The position numbers and the translations under genes are program-made. Shown one piece after another: positions 8,545 to 16,891 of a stretch of DNA of 64,000 nucleotides (the first letter of the stretch is position 1; every line of letters begins with the position of its first letter). The stretch spans positions 62,001 through 126,000 of the forward strand of contig BPGX01000005.1 in the NCBI GenBank assembly GCA_026003255.1. Reading direction: 5' to 3'. Under the pieces are notes generated by a model, which ran no database searches, was not told the DNA's origin, and saw only the letters and a list, made by a program, of their open reading frames with translations. Source of the DNA: Bacteroidia bacterium. GTDB taxonomy: Bacteria > Bacteroidota > Bacteroidia > B-17B0 > Aurantibacillaceae.

Positions 8545-9961
8545 AATATCAGAAGTACTGAAACTACCACCCAACCAACAACAACTCACCGTAATGGGCT
8601 GGGTCCGAACTTTTCGAAACAATCAATTCATTTCCTTAAACGACGGTTCTACCATCGAAAATCTACAGATTGTTGTTGATTTTACTACATTTCCAGAAGA
8701 ACTCTTGAAAAAAATTCATACCGGTACTTCCTTAAAAATCTCTGGAAAATTAGTCCCTTCACAAGGCAAAAATCAAACCCACGAAATCATTGCCAATACT
8801 ATTGAAATCCTTGGAGAATGCGACCCTGAAAAATACCCTCTTCAACCTAAAAAACACAGTTTAGAATTCCTTCGTGAAATTGCACATCTGCGAATGCGTA
8901 CTACTACTTTTCAGTCCATCTTTCGTATTCGTAATGGCCTCGCTTTTGCTATTCATCAATTCTTTCAAAATCGTGGATTCGTTTACATCCATTCGCCCAT
9001 CATCACCGCTTCCGATGCCGAAGGTGCTGGCGAACTCTTTCAGGTAACAACGCTTGATTTAAATAATATCCCAAAAACAGCAGACGGACTCGTAGATTAC
9101 ACAGAAGATTTTTTCGGAAAACCCGCTAACCTCACCGTTTCCGGACAATTAGAAGCCGAACTTGGTGCTATGGCCTTTTCCGAAGTGTATACTTTTGGAC
9201 CAACCTTCCGTGCCGAAAACTCTAACACACCTCGTCATCTTGCAGAATTCTGGATGATTGAGCCCGAAATGGCTTTCTACGACCTTAATGACAACATGGA
9301 CTTAGCCGAAGAAATGCTTAAATACCTCCTTAAATATGTTTTAGACAATTTTCCAAAAGAACTTGAATTCCTTCAACAACGACAATTAGATGAAGAAAAA
9401 CAAAAGCCCCAAAACGAACGAAGCAGCATGCCTCTTATTGAAAAACTTCAATTTTGCATTAAAGAACCATTTGAGCGACTCACCTACACAAAAGCCATTG
9501 AAATCCTCGAAAACTCCAGTTACAATAAAAAGAAAAAATTCCAATTCCCTGTTCAATGGGGCATGGACTTACAAACAGAACACGAACGTTACTTAGTTGA
9601 AAAAGAATTCAACAAGCCAGTTATACTCACCGACTATCCAAAAGACATCAAGGCCTTTTACATGCGTCAAAACGACGATGGTAAAACCGTCAGAGCCATG
9701 GACATCCTCTTCCCCGGCATTGGCGAAATCATCGGCGGTTCCCAGAGAGAAGAACGGCTGGAAATCCTTGAACAACGGATGAAAGAACTCAACATCTCCA
9801 CCGAAGAAATGTACTGGTACTTAGACACACGACGTTTCGGAACCGTTCCACACGCCGGTTTCGGACTGGGCTTTGAACGATTGGTACAATTCTGCACAGG
9901 AATGTCTAATATTCGTGACGTTATCCCATTCCCTCGCACCCCCAAAAATTGCGAATTTTAA
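8531..9961 (+). CDS. asnS: Asparagine--tRNA ligase
   Basis: A 476-residue class IIb aminoacyl-tRNA synthetase. The N-terminal OB fold binds the anticodon ([20 protein letters not shown]), then the class II core: motif 1 around [20 protein letters not shown], motif 2 in [20 protein letters not shown], and motif 3 in [15 protein letters not shown]. The [21 protein letters not shown] block is typical of AsnRS and distinguishes it from AspRS. Its 5' end overlaps lgt by 14 bases and its stop (TAA, 9959-9961) overlaps an ATG at 9961 that may once have started lptE. The usual Bacteroidota neighbour rpoN was not seen. Confidence 0.97.
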   Translation: MKRTKISEVLKLPPNQQQLTVMGWVRTFRNNQFISLNDGSTIENLQIVVDFTTFPEELLKKIHTGTSLKISGKLVPSQGKNQTHEIIANTIEILGECDPEKYPLQPKKHSLEFLREIAHLRMRTTTFQSIFRIRNGLAFAIHQFFQNRGFVYIHSPIITASDAEGAGELFQVTTLDLNNIPKTADGLVDYTEDFFGKPANLTVSGQLEAELGAMAFSEVYTFGPTFRAENSNTPRHLAEFWMIEPEMAFYDLNDNMDLAEEMLKYLLKYVLDNFPKELEFLQQRQLDEEKQKPQNERSSMPLIEKLQFCIKEPFERLTYTKAIEILENSSYNKKKKFQFPVQWGMDLQTEHERYLVEKEFNKPVILTDYPKDIKAFYMRQNDDGKTVRAMDILFPGIGEIIGGSQREERLEILEQRMKELNISTEEMYWYLDTRRFGTVPHAGFGLGFERLVQFCTGMSNIRDVIPFPRTPKNCEF

Positions 9962-10138
9962 TGAAAATAACAAGCCATCCAATCTTCAAAATTATTAACT
10001 TTTTTTTCTCTTTTATTGGGACGTGCCCTTCTAATTTTTTTGGTAGGGCGTGCCCCCCGATTCGTTTCGCTCATCGGGGGTCGGGCTGCTTCGGGCTACG
10101 CTTCGCTGCGGCAATCCCCTCCGCTCACTCCTCTGCCC

Positions 10139-10199
10139 CGTCATTGCGACCCTTCCACATCGCTATAAAAATAAAGAAAGGAGTGGAAGGGGAAGCAAT
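10139..10199 (+). repeat. CGTCATTGCGA...GAAGCAATC palindromic element, copy A
   Basis: Starts CGTCATTGCGACCCTTCCAC and ends GGAAGCAAT, with the internal CCTTCCAC/GTGGAAGG pair forming a hairpin around an AT-rich loop. It is forward-oriented relative to copies B and C. Confidence 0.75.
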
Positions 10200-10215
10200 T
10201 TCCCGTGAAAAAGCC

Positions 10216-10252
10216 CGTCATTGCGAGGAAGCATCGCTTCCGAAGCAATCTC
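10216..10252 (+). repeat. CGTCATTGCGA...GAAGCAATC palindromic element, copy B
   Basis: Short 37-base version: CGTCATTGCGAG, an internal GGAAGC-AT-CGCTTCC palindrome, then GAAGCAATCTC. It is preceded by GTGAAAAAGCC, which is also found directly before copy C, so B and C look like a local duplication. Confidence 0.8.
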
Positions 10253-10265
10253 CTGTGAAAAAGCC

Positions 10266-10299
10266 CGTCATTGCGAGGAGCATAGCGACGAAGCAATCC
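10266..10299 (+). repeat. CGTCATTGCGA...GAAGCAATC palindromic element, copy C
   Basis: CGTCATTGCGAGGAGCATAG followed by CGACGAAGCAATCC. The 5' flank GTGAAAAAGCC is shared with copy B 50 bases upstream. Confidence 0.8.
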
Positions 10300-10324
10300 C
10301 AACTGTTTTCCCACTTTCCCTTTC

Positions 10325-10368
10325 GAGATTGTTTCCCCTTCCATTTTAATGGAAGGGTCGCAATGACG
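10325..10368 (-). repeat. CGTCATTGCGA...GAAGCAATC palindromic element, copy D (inverted)
   Basis: Read on the minus strand it begins CGTCATTGCGACCCTTCCAT and ends GGAAACAATCTC, and so is the inverted relative of copy A, with CCTTCCATT/AATGGAAGG as the internal stem. Confidence 0.78.
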
Positions 10369-10381
10369 CATGTTATCTCCC

Positions 10382-10422
10382 GAGATTGCTTCGCCACGAC
10401 TTCGTCGTGGCTCGCAATGACG
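10382..10422 (-). repeat. CGTCATTGCGA...GAAGCAATC palindromic element, copy E (inverted)
   Basis: Minus-strand copy with internal CCACGAC/GTCGTGG palindrome. On the plus strand its end reads CTCGCAATGACG, so the element itself supplies the ATG at 10417-10419 that is the last ATG in frame before the lptE signal peptide. Confidence 0.8.
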
Positions 10423-11055
10423 TCTACCTTATTCCGTCCGTTCGCTTCGGGGCAGTGCCGGCTTCGGGCTTCCCTTCTTTTAGAGAAGGGAAGCCCTCGC
10501 CGCCCTCCGCATCCCTCACGCAATGACTTTAAACCACTATACTCAACAATCCCCATCTATCTCTCCATCCTTCTTCTACTTACAACCACAATCATTCAAT
10601 CCTGCAAAGTCAAAATGTCTCTGAGTGGCGCCACCATTCCACCAGAAGCAAAAACCGTATCAGTAGAATATTTCGGCAACCAATCCTCCATTGCAGGACC
10701 ACACGTGCCACAACGATTCACCGAAAAATTACGAGATGTTTTACAATCTCAAACTAATCTTTCACTGGTTCCAAAGAACGGCGATCTTCAATTTAGCGGC
10801 TACATTGCAGATTATGTTATTAGTCCTGTTGCTATCCAAAGCAGCGATAGGCCTGCTCAAAATCGCCTTACCATCAGCGTCTTCGTAAAATATACAAATC
10901 CCTTTGACCCATCTAAAAGTTTCGAACAAACTTTCACCCGCTACACTGATTACGACGGAACTAAAAACATCTCCGAAGTTGAAAATAATTTACTTAACGA
11001 AATTTTTCGCCAACTCACAGAAGATATTTTTAACCGCGCTTTTAATAATTGGTAA
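10417..11055 (+). CDS. lptE: LPS assembly lipoprotein LptE, start altered by repeats
   Basis: The body after the lipobox Cys (TGC at 10603-10605; SILLLLTTTIIQSC) matches Bacteroidota LptE: SGATIPPEAKTVSVEYFGN, RFTEKLRDVLQSQTNLSLV, GDLQFSGYIADYVISPVAIQ. LptE plugs the LptD barrel that inserts LPS in the outer membrane. The start is the oddity. No ATG, GTG or TTG lies in frame between the signal peptide and the ATG at 10417, which belongs to a palindromic repeat; using it adds ~40 odd residues before the hydrophobic stretch. The same frame is open back to an ATG at 9961 overlapping the asnS stop (364 codons), which may be the original start before in-frame repeat insertion. Product is confident, start is not. 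Confidence 0.75.
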   Translation: MTSTLFRPFASGQCRLRASLLLEKGSPRRPPHPSRNDFKPLYSTIPIYLSILLLLTTTIIQSCKVKMSLSGATIPPEAKTVSVEYFGNQSSIAGPHVPQRFTEKLRDVLQSQTNLSLVPKNGDLQFSGYIADYVISPVAIQSSDRPAQNRLTISVFVKYTNPFDPSKSFEQTFTRYTDYDGTKNISEVENNLLNEIFRQLTEDIFNRAFNNW

Positions 11056-11084
11056 ATAAATCATTTCACTTACAAATAAAAAAA

Positions 11085-11127
11085 TAATCCGTGAAAATCT
11101 ACACCAATCTGCGTCATCTGTGTTCTA
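11085..11127 (+). repeat. Dispersed repeat, ATCTG..CATCTGTGTTC family, copy 2
   Basis: Intergenic block between lptE and the NamZ gene, same family and orientation as 1866-1907. It contains CAATCTGCGTCATCTGTGTT and ends ~73 bases before the NamZ start. Confidence 0.6.
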
Positions 11128-11200
11128 TTGCTTTAAGTTTAAACTGATGAAAAATTTGACGAACAAAATAATTTTTCCCCAATTTCAAAAAAGAAGACGC

Positions 11201-12388
11201 ATGGAAATACTATTCTGGATTTTATGTATTGTAGTTAATGCTTCAACGTATTCTCAAAATAATTGTAAGGAAATTCAAGTTGTTGATGAACATCAAATTA
11301 TTAAAGGCAACGAGCAAATCCATGAGTATTTACCTCTTATTCAAAATAAAAAAGTAGCAGTAGTTGCCAATGCCTGTTCTTATATTAAAAATAAACACTT
11401 AATAGATACACTATTATCTCATAACATCCATATTACCAAAATTTTTGCTCCTGAACATGGCTTCAGAACAACCGCCGATGCAGGTGTAAAAGTGAGTGAT
11501 TCCATTGATTTAAAAACAGGCATACCCATCATTTCTCTTTATGGAAAAAAGAAAGCGCCATCAGCAAAAGATTTAGAAAACATCGATGTTATTCTTTTTG
11601 ACCTGCAAGATGTAGGAGTTAGATTTTATACTTACATTTCTACATTATATTACATCCTTAAATCCTGTGCAGAAAACAAAATACCCCTTATTGTTTTAGA
11701 TCGCCCAAATCCTAATGGCTTTTATGTTGATGGACCAGTTTTAGACACAAATTATAAATCTTTTGTTGGAGTAATACCTATTCCAATAGTTTATGGAATG
11801 ACCATTGGAGAATTAGCAAGGATGATGAATAACGAACCTAAATTTCGCCCTTCCTCTCAAAAAGCCGATTTGACAATCATCAAACTAAAAAATTATTCCC
11901 ACAACATGATGATAAAAATGCAGTCAGTTCCTTCTCCGAATCTAAATTCATGGCAATCTATTATTTTATATCCTTCTCTTGGACTTTTTGAAGGCACAAT
12001 TATTAGCGTTGGCCGTGGAACTGAGAAACCTTTTCAAGTTATTGGACATCCGGACTATCCCGATAAATCTTTTTGCTTCACGCCAAAATCCAATGCTATC
12101 AGCAAAAATCCCAAGTACAAAGATAAAGTATGCTGTGGGCTTGATTTATCTAATGACACATATCTCTTTCAACATCCCCAAAAAATAAACCTTAAATGGA
12201 TTATACAGTTCTACAAATTGTTGAAAAACAAAAAATTTTTTGATAAAAATTTCAACTATCATGCAGGAAATTCAGAACTACAAAAAGATATTACTGCAGG
12301 ATTAAGTGAAGATAAAATACGCAAAAAATGGGAAAAAGAATTACAGGAGTTTCAAAACATTCGAAAAAAATATCTATTGTATGAATGA
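11201..12388 (+). CDS. NamZ-type exo-beta-N-acetylmuramidase (DUF1343)
   Basis: About 395 residues from the ATG at 11201, chosen because it gives a signal peptide (MEILFWILCIVVNASTYSQ); an in-frame ATG at 11147 would add a basic stretch before it. The conserved DUF1343 core is clear: KKVAVVANACSYI, the APEHGFR block, the ISLYG motif, FDLQDVGVRFYTYISTL, VLDRPNPN, and GMTIGELARMMN. NamZ enzymes remove non-reducing MurNAc from peptidoglycan fragments, and in Bacteroidota this supports cell-wall recycling. Localisation is probably periplasmic. It stands alone between two dispersed-repeat blocks; no murein recycling partner is adjacent. Confidence 0.9.
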   Translation: MEILFWILCIVVNASTYSQNNCKEIQVVDEHQIIKGNEQIHEYLPLIQNKKVAVVANACSYIKNKHLIDTLLSHNIHITKIFAPEHGFRTTADAGVKVSDSIDLKTGIPIISLYGKKKAPSAKDLENIDVILFDLQDVGVRFYTYISTLYYILKSCAENKIPLIVLDRPNPNGFYVDGPVLDTNYKSFVGVIPIPIVYGMTIGELARMMNNEPKFRPSSQKADLTIIKLKNYSHNMMIKMQSVPSPNLNSWQSIILYPSLGLFEGTIISVGRGTEKPFQVIGHPDYPDKSFCFTPKSNAISKNPKYKDKVCCGLDLSNDTYLFQHPQKINLKWIIQFYKLLKNKKFFDKNFNYHAGNSELQKDITAGLSEDKIRKKWEKELQEFQNIRKKYLLYE

Positions 12389-12415
12389 AAAAATTAAACT
12401 TCCTAATTATTTTAA

Positions 12416-12505
12416 GCCACGAATGCACGAATGTATTAGTGTCATTAGTGGCAAAAAAAATAAATAAGCCACAAATGCACAAATGTATTAGTGTTATTAG
12501 TAGCA
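12416..12505 (+). repeat. Tandem pair of GCCACGAATGCACGAATG repeat (period 52)
   Basis: Two ~38-base copies start at 12416 and 12468 (GCCACGAATGCACGAATG... and GCCACAAATGCACAAATG...), each ending in ATTAGTG/TAG-GCA and followed or preceded by an AAATAAATAA linker. A third, inverted relative lies at 34926-34951. Non-coding despite a short open frame through it. Confidence 0.7.
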
Positions 12506-12630
12506 ACAAAACAAGTATGTCTAGTATTATACTTTTCTATTTTCCAACCGCACCAAAATCATTTCCTTCACACTATCAATCAAAAGCATAATAGAATTTT
12601 TTAATTCGTATATTTCAGCAAAAAAATTTT

Positions 12631-14397
12631 ATGCAGAAAGTTACCGACATTCTATTTTTAGATAAAGTTATTAATAAGCCCAATCTCTTAAACTATAAAT
12701 TAAACAAGGAATGGAAAGCTATATCCGGAAAAGAATTTTACAATCAGGTTTTTCAATTAGCACATTTTCTCCACAAACAGGGATTTCAAAAAGGAGATAA
12801 AGTATTGTTAATGTCAGAAAATCGTCCTGAATGGAATATTGTCGATTTTGCCTGTCAACTCATAGGACTTGTAACTGTACCTGTTTTTCCCAATATATCT
12901 GAACATGATTTGTCTTTTATTCTGAAAGATGCTGAGGTCAAATTTATCTTTGTATCTCAAAACGGTCTCTTCAATAAGTTTCAAAATTTATTTTTGCATC
13001 AGGTTGGAGTAAACAATATTTTATCTTTCTCAAAAATTGAAGGCATTAAAAGTTTAACCGAAGTTTTGCAACAAAATCCTTTTGATAAAAACATAGAATC
13101 TAAAATTCTTCAACTTTACAATCAAGTTCAACCAGACGACCTGCTGACTTTATTGTATACATCGGGCACATCTGGTCAGCCCAAAGGCGTTATGCTTACA
13201 CATACTAATTTATTATCCAATATTTTGAATTGTCAACACATTGCGCCGTTTCAAGATTATTGGCGTGCATTAAGTTTTTTACCTTTAAATCACGTTTATG
13301 AGAGAATGGTAAATACTTTATTTTTGTATAAGAATATATCTATTTATTATGCAGAAGGGATAGAAAAAGTAGTGGATAATATTAAAGAAGTAAAACCGCA
13401 CGTTTTCGTTTCAGTACCACGTCTTTTAGAAAGAGTATATCAAAAAATAACATCTACAAGAGATGAACTAAAAGGAATTAAAAAACACATTTTATCCTGG
13501 GCGATACAACTTGCAGAAAATTACGAATTGCGTGGTAAAAATGGGCTATGGTACGAATTTCTGAGGAAAATTGCTGATAAACTTGTGTATAAAAAATGGC
13601 GAGAAGCTTTGGGAGGAAATTTAGAATGTATGATTTCAGGCGGAGCCGCTTTAAATCCTAAGCTGGAACGCTTATTTTTGTGTGCTAAAATCAATTGCAT
13701 GCAAGGATATGGACTTACAGAAACCTCGCCAGTAGTTGCTGTAAATACATTTGACGATTCTGGAAAATGCATTGGTACTGTTGGACCTATTATTCCCAAT
13801 ACGGAAGTCAAAATTGCTGAAGATGGGGAAATTCTGGTAAAAGGACCCGGTGTTATGGTAGGTTATTACAAAAATCCAGATGCTACAAAAGAAGCCATTG
13901 ATGAAGATGGTTGGTTTCATACCGGCGATATTGGAGAACTGATAGATGGAAAATTCTTAAAAATTACCGATAGAAAAAAAGAAATCTTCAAAACAACTTC
14001 AGGTAAATATATATCTCCCGCTTACATAGAAAATAAACTTAAAGAACATCCTTTTATTGAACATTGTATGGTAATTGGCGCTAATGAAAAATTCCCGTCC
14101 GCTTTGATAACTTTAAATATCACCAACATTTTCAATAAGTTTCCTGATAAACAAAGATTAGGATTAGAAAAAATATCCATTGATTCCGATATCTTAAAAG
14201 AGATTCATTCTTTTATTAACAAAATAAATAAACAACTGGCTCCACACGAACAAATTCGTAATCCTCATGTATTACAAGAACAATGGAGTGTGGAAGGCGG
14301 TGAACTTACACCAAAAATGAGTTTAAAGAGAAAATTTATTCTTAGTAAATATCAGGAAATAATTCATAAAATATATCGTAAGGAAACTTTCGCGTAA
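12631..14397 (+). CDS. Long-chain fatty acid--CoA ligase (AMP-forming)
   Basis: A 588-residue ANL-superfamily enzyme. Residues ~173-190 carry the phosphate-binding loop LLYTSGTSGQPKGVMLTH, ~367-374 GYGLTETSP, and ~430-450 GWFHTGDIGELIDGKFLKIT with DRKKEIFKTTSGKYISP, the hinge and C-terminal catalytic Lys region. The FLPLNHVYERM motif is typical of the bacterial FAA1-like long-chain acyl-CoA synthetases of Bacteroidota. It activates fatty acids for beta-oxidation or lipid remodelling at the inner membrane. It is monocistronic, with 82 bases to the atpB start. A decayed enoyl-CoA hydratase remnant lies ~6 kb away but is not part of the same unit. Confidence 0.93.
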   Translation: MQKVTDILFLDKVINKPNLLNYKLNKEWKAISGKEFYNQVFQLAHFLHKQGFQKGDKVLLMSENRPEWNIVDFACQLIGLVTVPVFPNISEHDLSFILKDAEVKFIFVSQNGLFNKFQNLFLHQVGVNNILSFSKIEGIKSLTEVLQQNPFDKNIESKILQLYNQVQPDDLLTLLYTSGTSGQPKGVMLTHTNLLSNILNCQHIAPFQDYWRALSFLPLNHVYERMVNTLFLYKNISIYYAEGIEKVVDNIKEVKPHVFVSVPRLLERVYQKITSTRDELKGIKKHILSWAIQLAENYELRGKNGLWYEFLRKIADKLVYKKWREALGGNLECMISGGAALNPKLERLFLCAKINCMQGYGLTETSPVVAVNTFDDSGKCIGTVGPIIPNTEVKIAEDGEILVKGPGVMVGYYKNPDATKEAIDEDGWFHTGDIGELIDGKFLKITDRKKEIFKTTSGKYISPAYIENKLKEHPFIEHCMVIGANEKFPSALITLNITNIFNKFPDKQRLGLEKISIDSDILKEIHSFINKINKQLAPHEQIRNPHVLQEQWSVEGGELTPKMSLKRKFILSKYQEIIHKIYRKETFA

Positions 14398-14426
14398 CAA
14401 AATTGACAATAATCAGTATTTTTTTA

Positions 14427-14457
14427 TTGACAATTAGAGTTTTAGATTGTATATTTG
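14427..14457 (+). promoter_or_regulatory. Promoter of the atp operon
   Basis: TTGACA at 14427-14432 and TATATTTG at 14450-14457 match the Bacteroidota -33/-7 promoter, with ~20 bases between the TTG and the -7 box. The -7 box lies 22 bases before the atpB ATG at 14480, so translation cannot start at the earlier in-frame ATG at 14447. Confidence 0.7.
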
Positions 14458-14479
14458 CCGCCAATTTAAAAAAAGAATA

Positions 14480-15511
14480 ATGTTTAGAGTTTTATTGTTT
14501 GCTCTTCTCAGTACTTTAACCCTCAATTTTTTTGCGAATGATAATTCACATTCATCTAATACCTCATTGCACTCTGAAAATGAAAACGTAGATATTGCTA
14601 AAGTTGCGTTTGAACACATATTAGATTCACATTATTGGCATTTCTGGGGAGAAGGTCACGATGCTGTTTCCATCCCATTACCATGTATTGTTTATTCTAA
14701 TAAAAGAGGTTTAATGTTTTTTTCTGCATCCGTTTTTGAACATGGTACCAAATCTTTCAATGACTTAAAATTAGAAGAAGATAAAATTGTTTCAGAAGAC
14801 CTCGAAGAAAAAATTTATGATTTTTCCTTAACTAAAAATGTTATTCAGTTATTTTTAAGTGCTATAATTTTGATTTTAGTATTTACATCTGCCGCAAAAG
14901 CGTATCGAACTACTGGCGTTAATTCCGCACCAAAAGGACTTCAATCTTTATTAGAACCTGTTATTTTATTTATTAGAGATGAAGTGGCAAGAGAAAATAT
15001 CCCATTAGAAAAAGCCGACAAATATGTTCCCTTTTTACTTACTATTTTCTTCTTAATTTTAATCAATAATCTTTTAGGACTTATACCTGTTAGCGCAAAT
15101 GTTACAGGCAACATCGCCTTTACCTTCACATTAGCATTTATTGTTTTATTGGTTGTTAATATAAAAGCCAATAGTAATTACTGGAAGCACATTTTTATGC
15201 CTCCTGCTCCTGTTGCCCTCTGGCCTATCCTTATTCCCATTGAAATTATCGGAATTTTCACAAAACCATTTGCTTTAATGATTCGTCTTTTTGCAAACAT
15301 TACTGCCGGTCATATTATCATTATTAGTTTAATTGGATTGATATTCATCTTTAAAACCATATTCGTTGCACCCATCTCCGTTGCCTTCGGCGTATTTATT
15401 GATATGTTAGAAACATTTGTGGCTTTCTTACAGGCGTATATCTTTACATTACTCACCTCTCTTTATATAGGCGGTGCTATTGAAGAACATCATCATGAAG
15501 AACACCATTAA
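14480..15511 (+). CDS. atpB: F0F1 ATP synthase subunit a
   Basis: About 343 residues from the ATG at 14480, chosen because a promoter -7 box occupies 14450-14457. The first ~20 residues look like a signal peptide (MFRVLLFALLSTLTLNFFA), followed by an ~80-residue polar stretch with a HYWHFWGEGHD motif; this extended, signal-bearing N-terminus is usual in Bacteroidota subunit a. The membrane part holds the key NNLLGLIP helix and KPFALMIRLFANITAGHIII, whose Arg faces the c-ring and is essential for proton flow. The C-terminus is a His/Glu tail (EEHHHEEHH). First gene of atpBEFHAG. Confidence 0.96.
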   Translation: MFRVLLFALLSTLTLNFFANDNSHSSNTSLHSENENVDIAKVAFEHILDSHYWHFWGEGHDAVSIPLPCIVYSNKRGLMFFSASVFEHGTKSFNDLKLEEDKIVSEDLEEKIYDFSLTKNVIQLFLSAIILILVFTSAAKAYRTTGVNSAPKGLQSLLEPVILFIRDEVARENIPLEKADKYVPFLLTIFFLILINNLLGLIPVSANVTGNIAFTFTLAFIVLLVVNIKANSNYWKHIFMPPAPVALWPILIPIEIIGIFTKPFALMIRLFANITAGHIIIISLIGLIFIFKTIFVAPISVAFGVFIDMLETFVAFLQAYIFTLLTSLYIGGAIEEHHHEEHH

Positions 15512-15529
15512 AACCATCATAAATCATAA

Positions 15530-15745
<216 letters not shown>

Positions 15746-15753
15746 AAAGGATC

Positions 15754-15791
15754 CCGCCTCTTAATGGTTGATTAAGAGGCGGATTTTCTTT
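15754..15791 (+). terminator. Intra-operon hairpin after atpE
   Basis: CCGCCTCTTAAT (15754-15765), loop GGTTG, ATTAAGAGGCGG (15771-15782): a perfect 12-bp stem followed by ATTTTCTTT. It looks like a rho-independent terminator, but it sits between atpE and atpF inside the operon, so it may act as a partial terminator or as a 3' stabiliser of an atpBE message. No promoter of the TAnnTTTG kind was seen between it and atpF. Confidence 0.75.
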
Positions 15792-15814
15792 GAAAAAACA
15801 ATAAAACACAAAAT

Positions 15815-16330
15815 ATGAAAACACTTCTTATTCTTAATGCACTTACAACTCCTTCAGTTGGTTTGATTTTCTGGACAAGTATTGTTTTTATTATATTACT
15901 TATCATTCTATCTAAATTTGCGTGGAAACCCATACTTTCTGCTATTAAAAGCAGAGAACAAAAAATTGAATCGGCACTTCAGGAAGCCGCGAAAGCAAGA
16001 GAAGAAATTCAAAAATTAAAATCTGATAATGAAAAACTCCTGGCAGAAGCCCGCCAGGAAGCAGAAAACATACTGAAAGAAGCTAGAGAAGTTAAAGAGA
16101 AAACCATCGCACAAGCCAAAGAAGATGCTCAAAAAGAAGCACAAAAAATAATTCGTTCTGCACAAGAAAGTATTGCAGCCCAAAAAGCCGCTGCTATCGC
16201 CGAAATTAAACAACAAGTTGCTACTCTTTCCATAGAAATTGCGTCTAAAATCTTAAAAAAAGAACTTTCCAATCCAGATGCACAAAAACAACTTGCTAAA
16301 CAAATGTTAGAAGAAACTATTCTAAATTAA
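15815..16330 (+). CDS. atpF: F0F1 ATP synthase subunit b
   Basis: A 171-residue protein with one N-terminal transmembrane helix (~15-35, GLIFWTSIVFIILLIILSKF), then WKPILSAIKSREQKI and a long charged coiled coil rich in Ala, Glu, Lys and Arg to the end. This is the peripheral stator stalk linking subunit a to the F1 head through delta. The start at 15815 lies 24 bases after the T-rich tail of the hairpin behind atpE. Length and layout are normal for the family. Confidence 0.95.
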   Translation: MKTLLILNALTTPSVGLIFWTSIVFIILLIILSKFAWKPILSAIKSREQKIESALQEAAKAREEIQKLKSDNEKLLAEARQEAENILKEAREVKEKTIAQAKEDAQKEAQKIIRSAQESIAAQKAAAIAEIKQQVATLSIEIASKILKKELSNPDAQKQLAKQMLEETILN

Positions 16331-16339
16331 AAGTGCTTT

Positions 16340-16885
16340 ATGATTGCTGCTAATAGATACGCACAAGCCATTCTTGACCTTGCTCAACAACAAAACGCTA
16401 CAGAAGTAATCTACAACAACGCTCAATCCTTATTTAAAATTATTAAATCCAACAAGGATTTGTACAACTTCTTCAAAAGCCCATTAATTAAGTCAGATAA
16501 AAAAGAAAAAATTATTCGCCAACTTTTTGAAAAAAGTACTCATTCCATTCTAATGCAGTTAATTAGTATTTTATGCAAACGAAGAAGAGAAGCCATTTTC
16601 CCTGAAATCCTACAAGCCATCATTCAAGAATATAAAAGAAGAAATAATATCGTTACTGCCCAATTAGTAACAGCATTTAAATTTGATGATGAATTAAGAA
16701 AAAATCTTATTGAAAAAATTAAAAACTGGAAGAAAACAGATAAAATTGAACTTCAGGAAGTTATTGACGAAAGCATTATTGGCGGATTCATTCTAAAAAC
16801 TGAAAACGAACAAATTGATTCAAGTATTAAAACACAACTTAACCACTTATATCAATCATTTCTCCAAACCAACTCTTTAAACTAA
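16340..16885 (+). CDS. atpH: F0F1 ATP synthase subunit delta
   Basis: A 181-residue stator subunit that joins the b stalk to the top of the alpha3-beta3 head. The N-terminal helical bundle begins RYAQAILDLAQQQN, the family signature, and the C-terminal part contains IDESIIGGFILKTENEQIDSSIKTQL, the conserved delta motif (I-G-G-[FL]-x-[LIV]-x-x-x-x-x-x-[IV]-D-x-S-[LI]). It is 9 bases after atpF and 6 bases before atpA, as expected in a tight operon. Confidence 0.95.
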   Translation: MIAANRYAQAILDLAQQQNATEVIYNNAQSLFKIIKSNKDLYNFFKSPLIKSDKKEKIIRQLFEKSTHSILMQLISILCKRRREAIFPEILQAIIQEYKRRNNIVTAQLVTAFKFDDELRKNLIEKIKNWKKTDKIELQEVIDESIIGGFILKTENEQIDSSIKTQLNHLYQSFLQTNSLN

Positions 16886-16891
16886 ACTATT

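Larger units (their letters stand above)
10017..10527. repeat. GC-rich palindromic repeat cluster between asnS and lptE
   Basis: About 510 bases much richer in G+C than the flanks. It holds a first GC-rich element (10017-10138, with CCCCCGAT...ATCGGGGG inverted repeat near 10056-10081), five copies of a CGTCATTGCGA...GAAGCAATC element (three forward, two inverted, listed separately), and a last element (10430-10520) with a GGGCTTCCCTTCT...AGAGAAGGGAAGCCC stem. No stop codon interrupts the lptE reading frame across it, and its total length (~510-520 bases) is compatible with an in-frame insertion. Nothing in it resembles a transposase; it looks like a nested accumulation of non-autonomous palindromic repeats. 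Confidence 0.85.

Noticed and set aside
10141..10556. Open frames on the minus strand through the repeat cluster
   Set aside because: They encode low-complexity repeats of the palindromic element (Arg/Ala/Thr-rich translations) and shift between frames; no protein family is recognisable.
12385..12591. 68-codon open frame following the NamZ gene
   Set aside because: It consists mostly of translated tandem repeat units (12416-12505) and has no family match.
14401..14460. Possible small RNA or terminator between the acyl-CoA ligase and atpB genes
   Set aside because: TTGACAAT occurs twice (14403 and 14427, the first as ATTGACAATAAT), but no stable stem is visible; the second is better explained as the atp -33 box.
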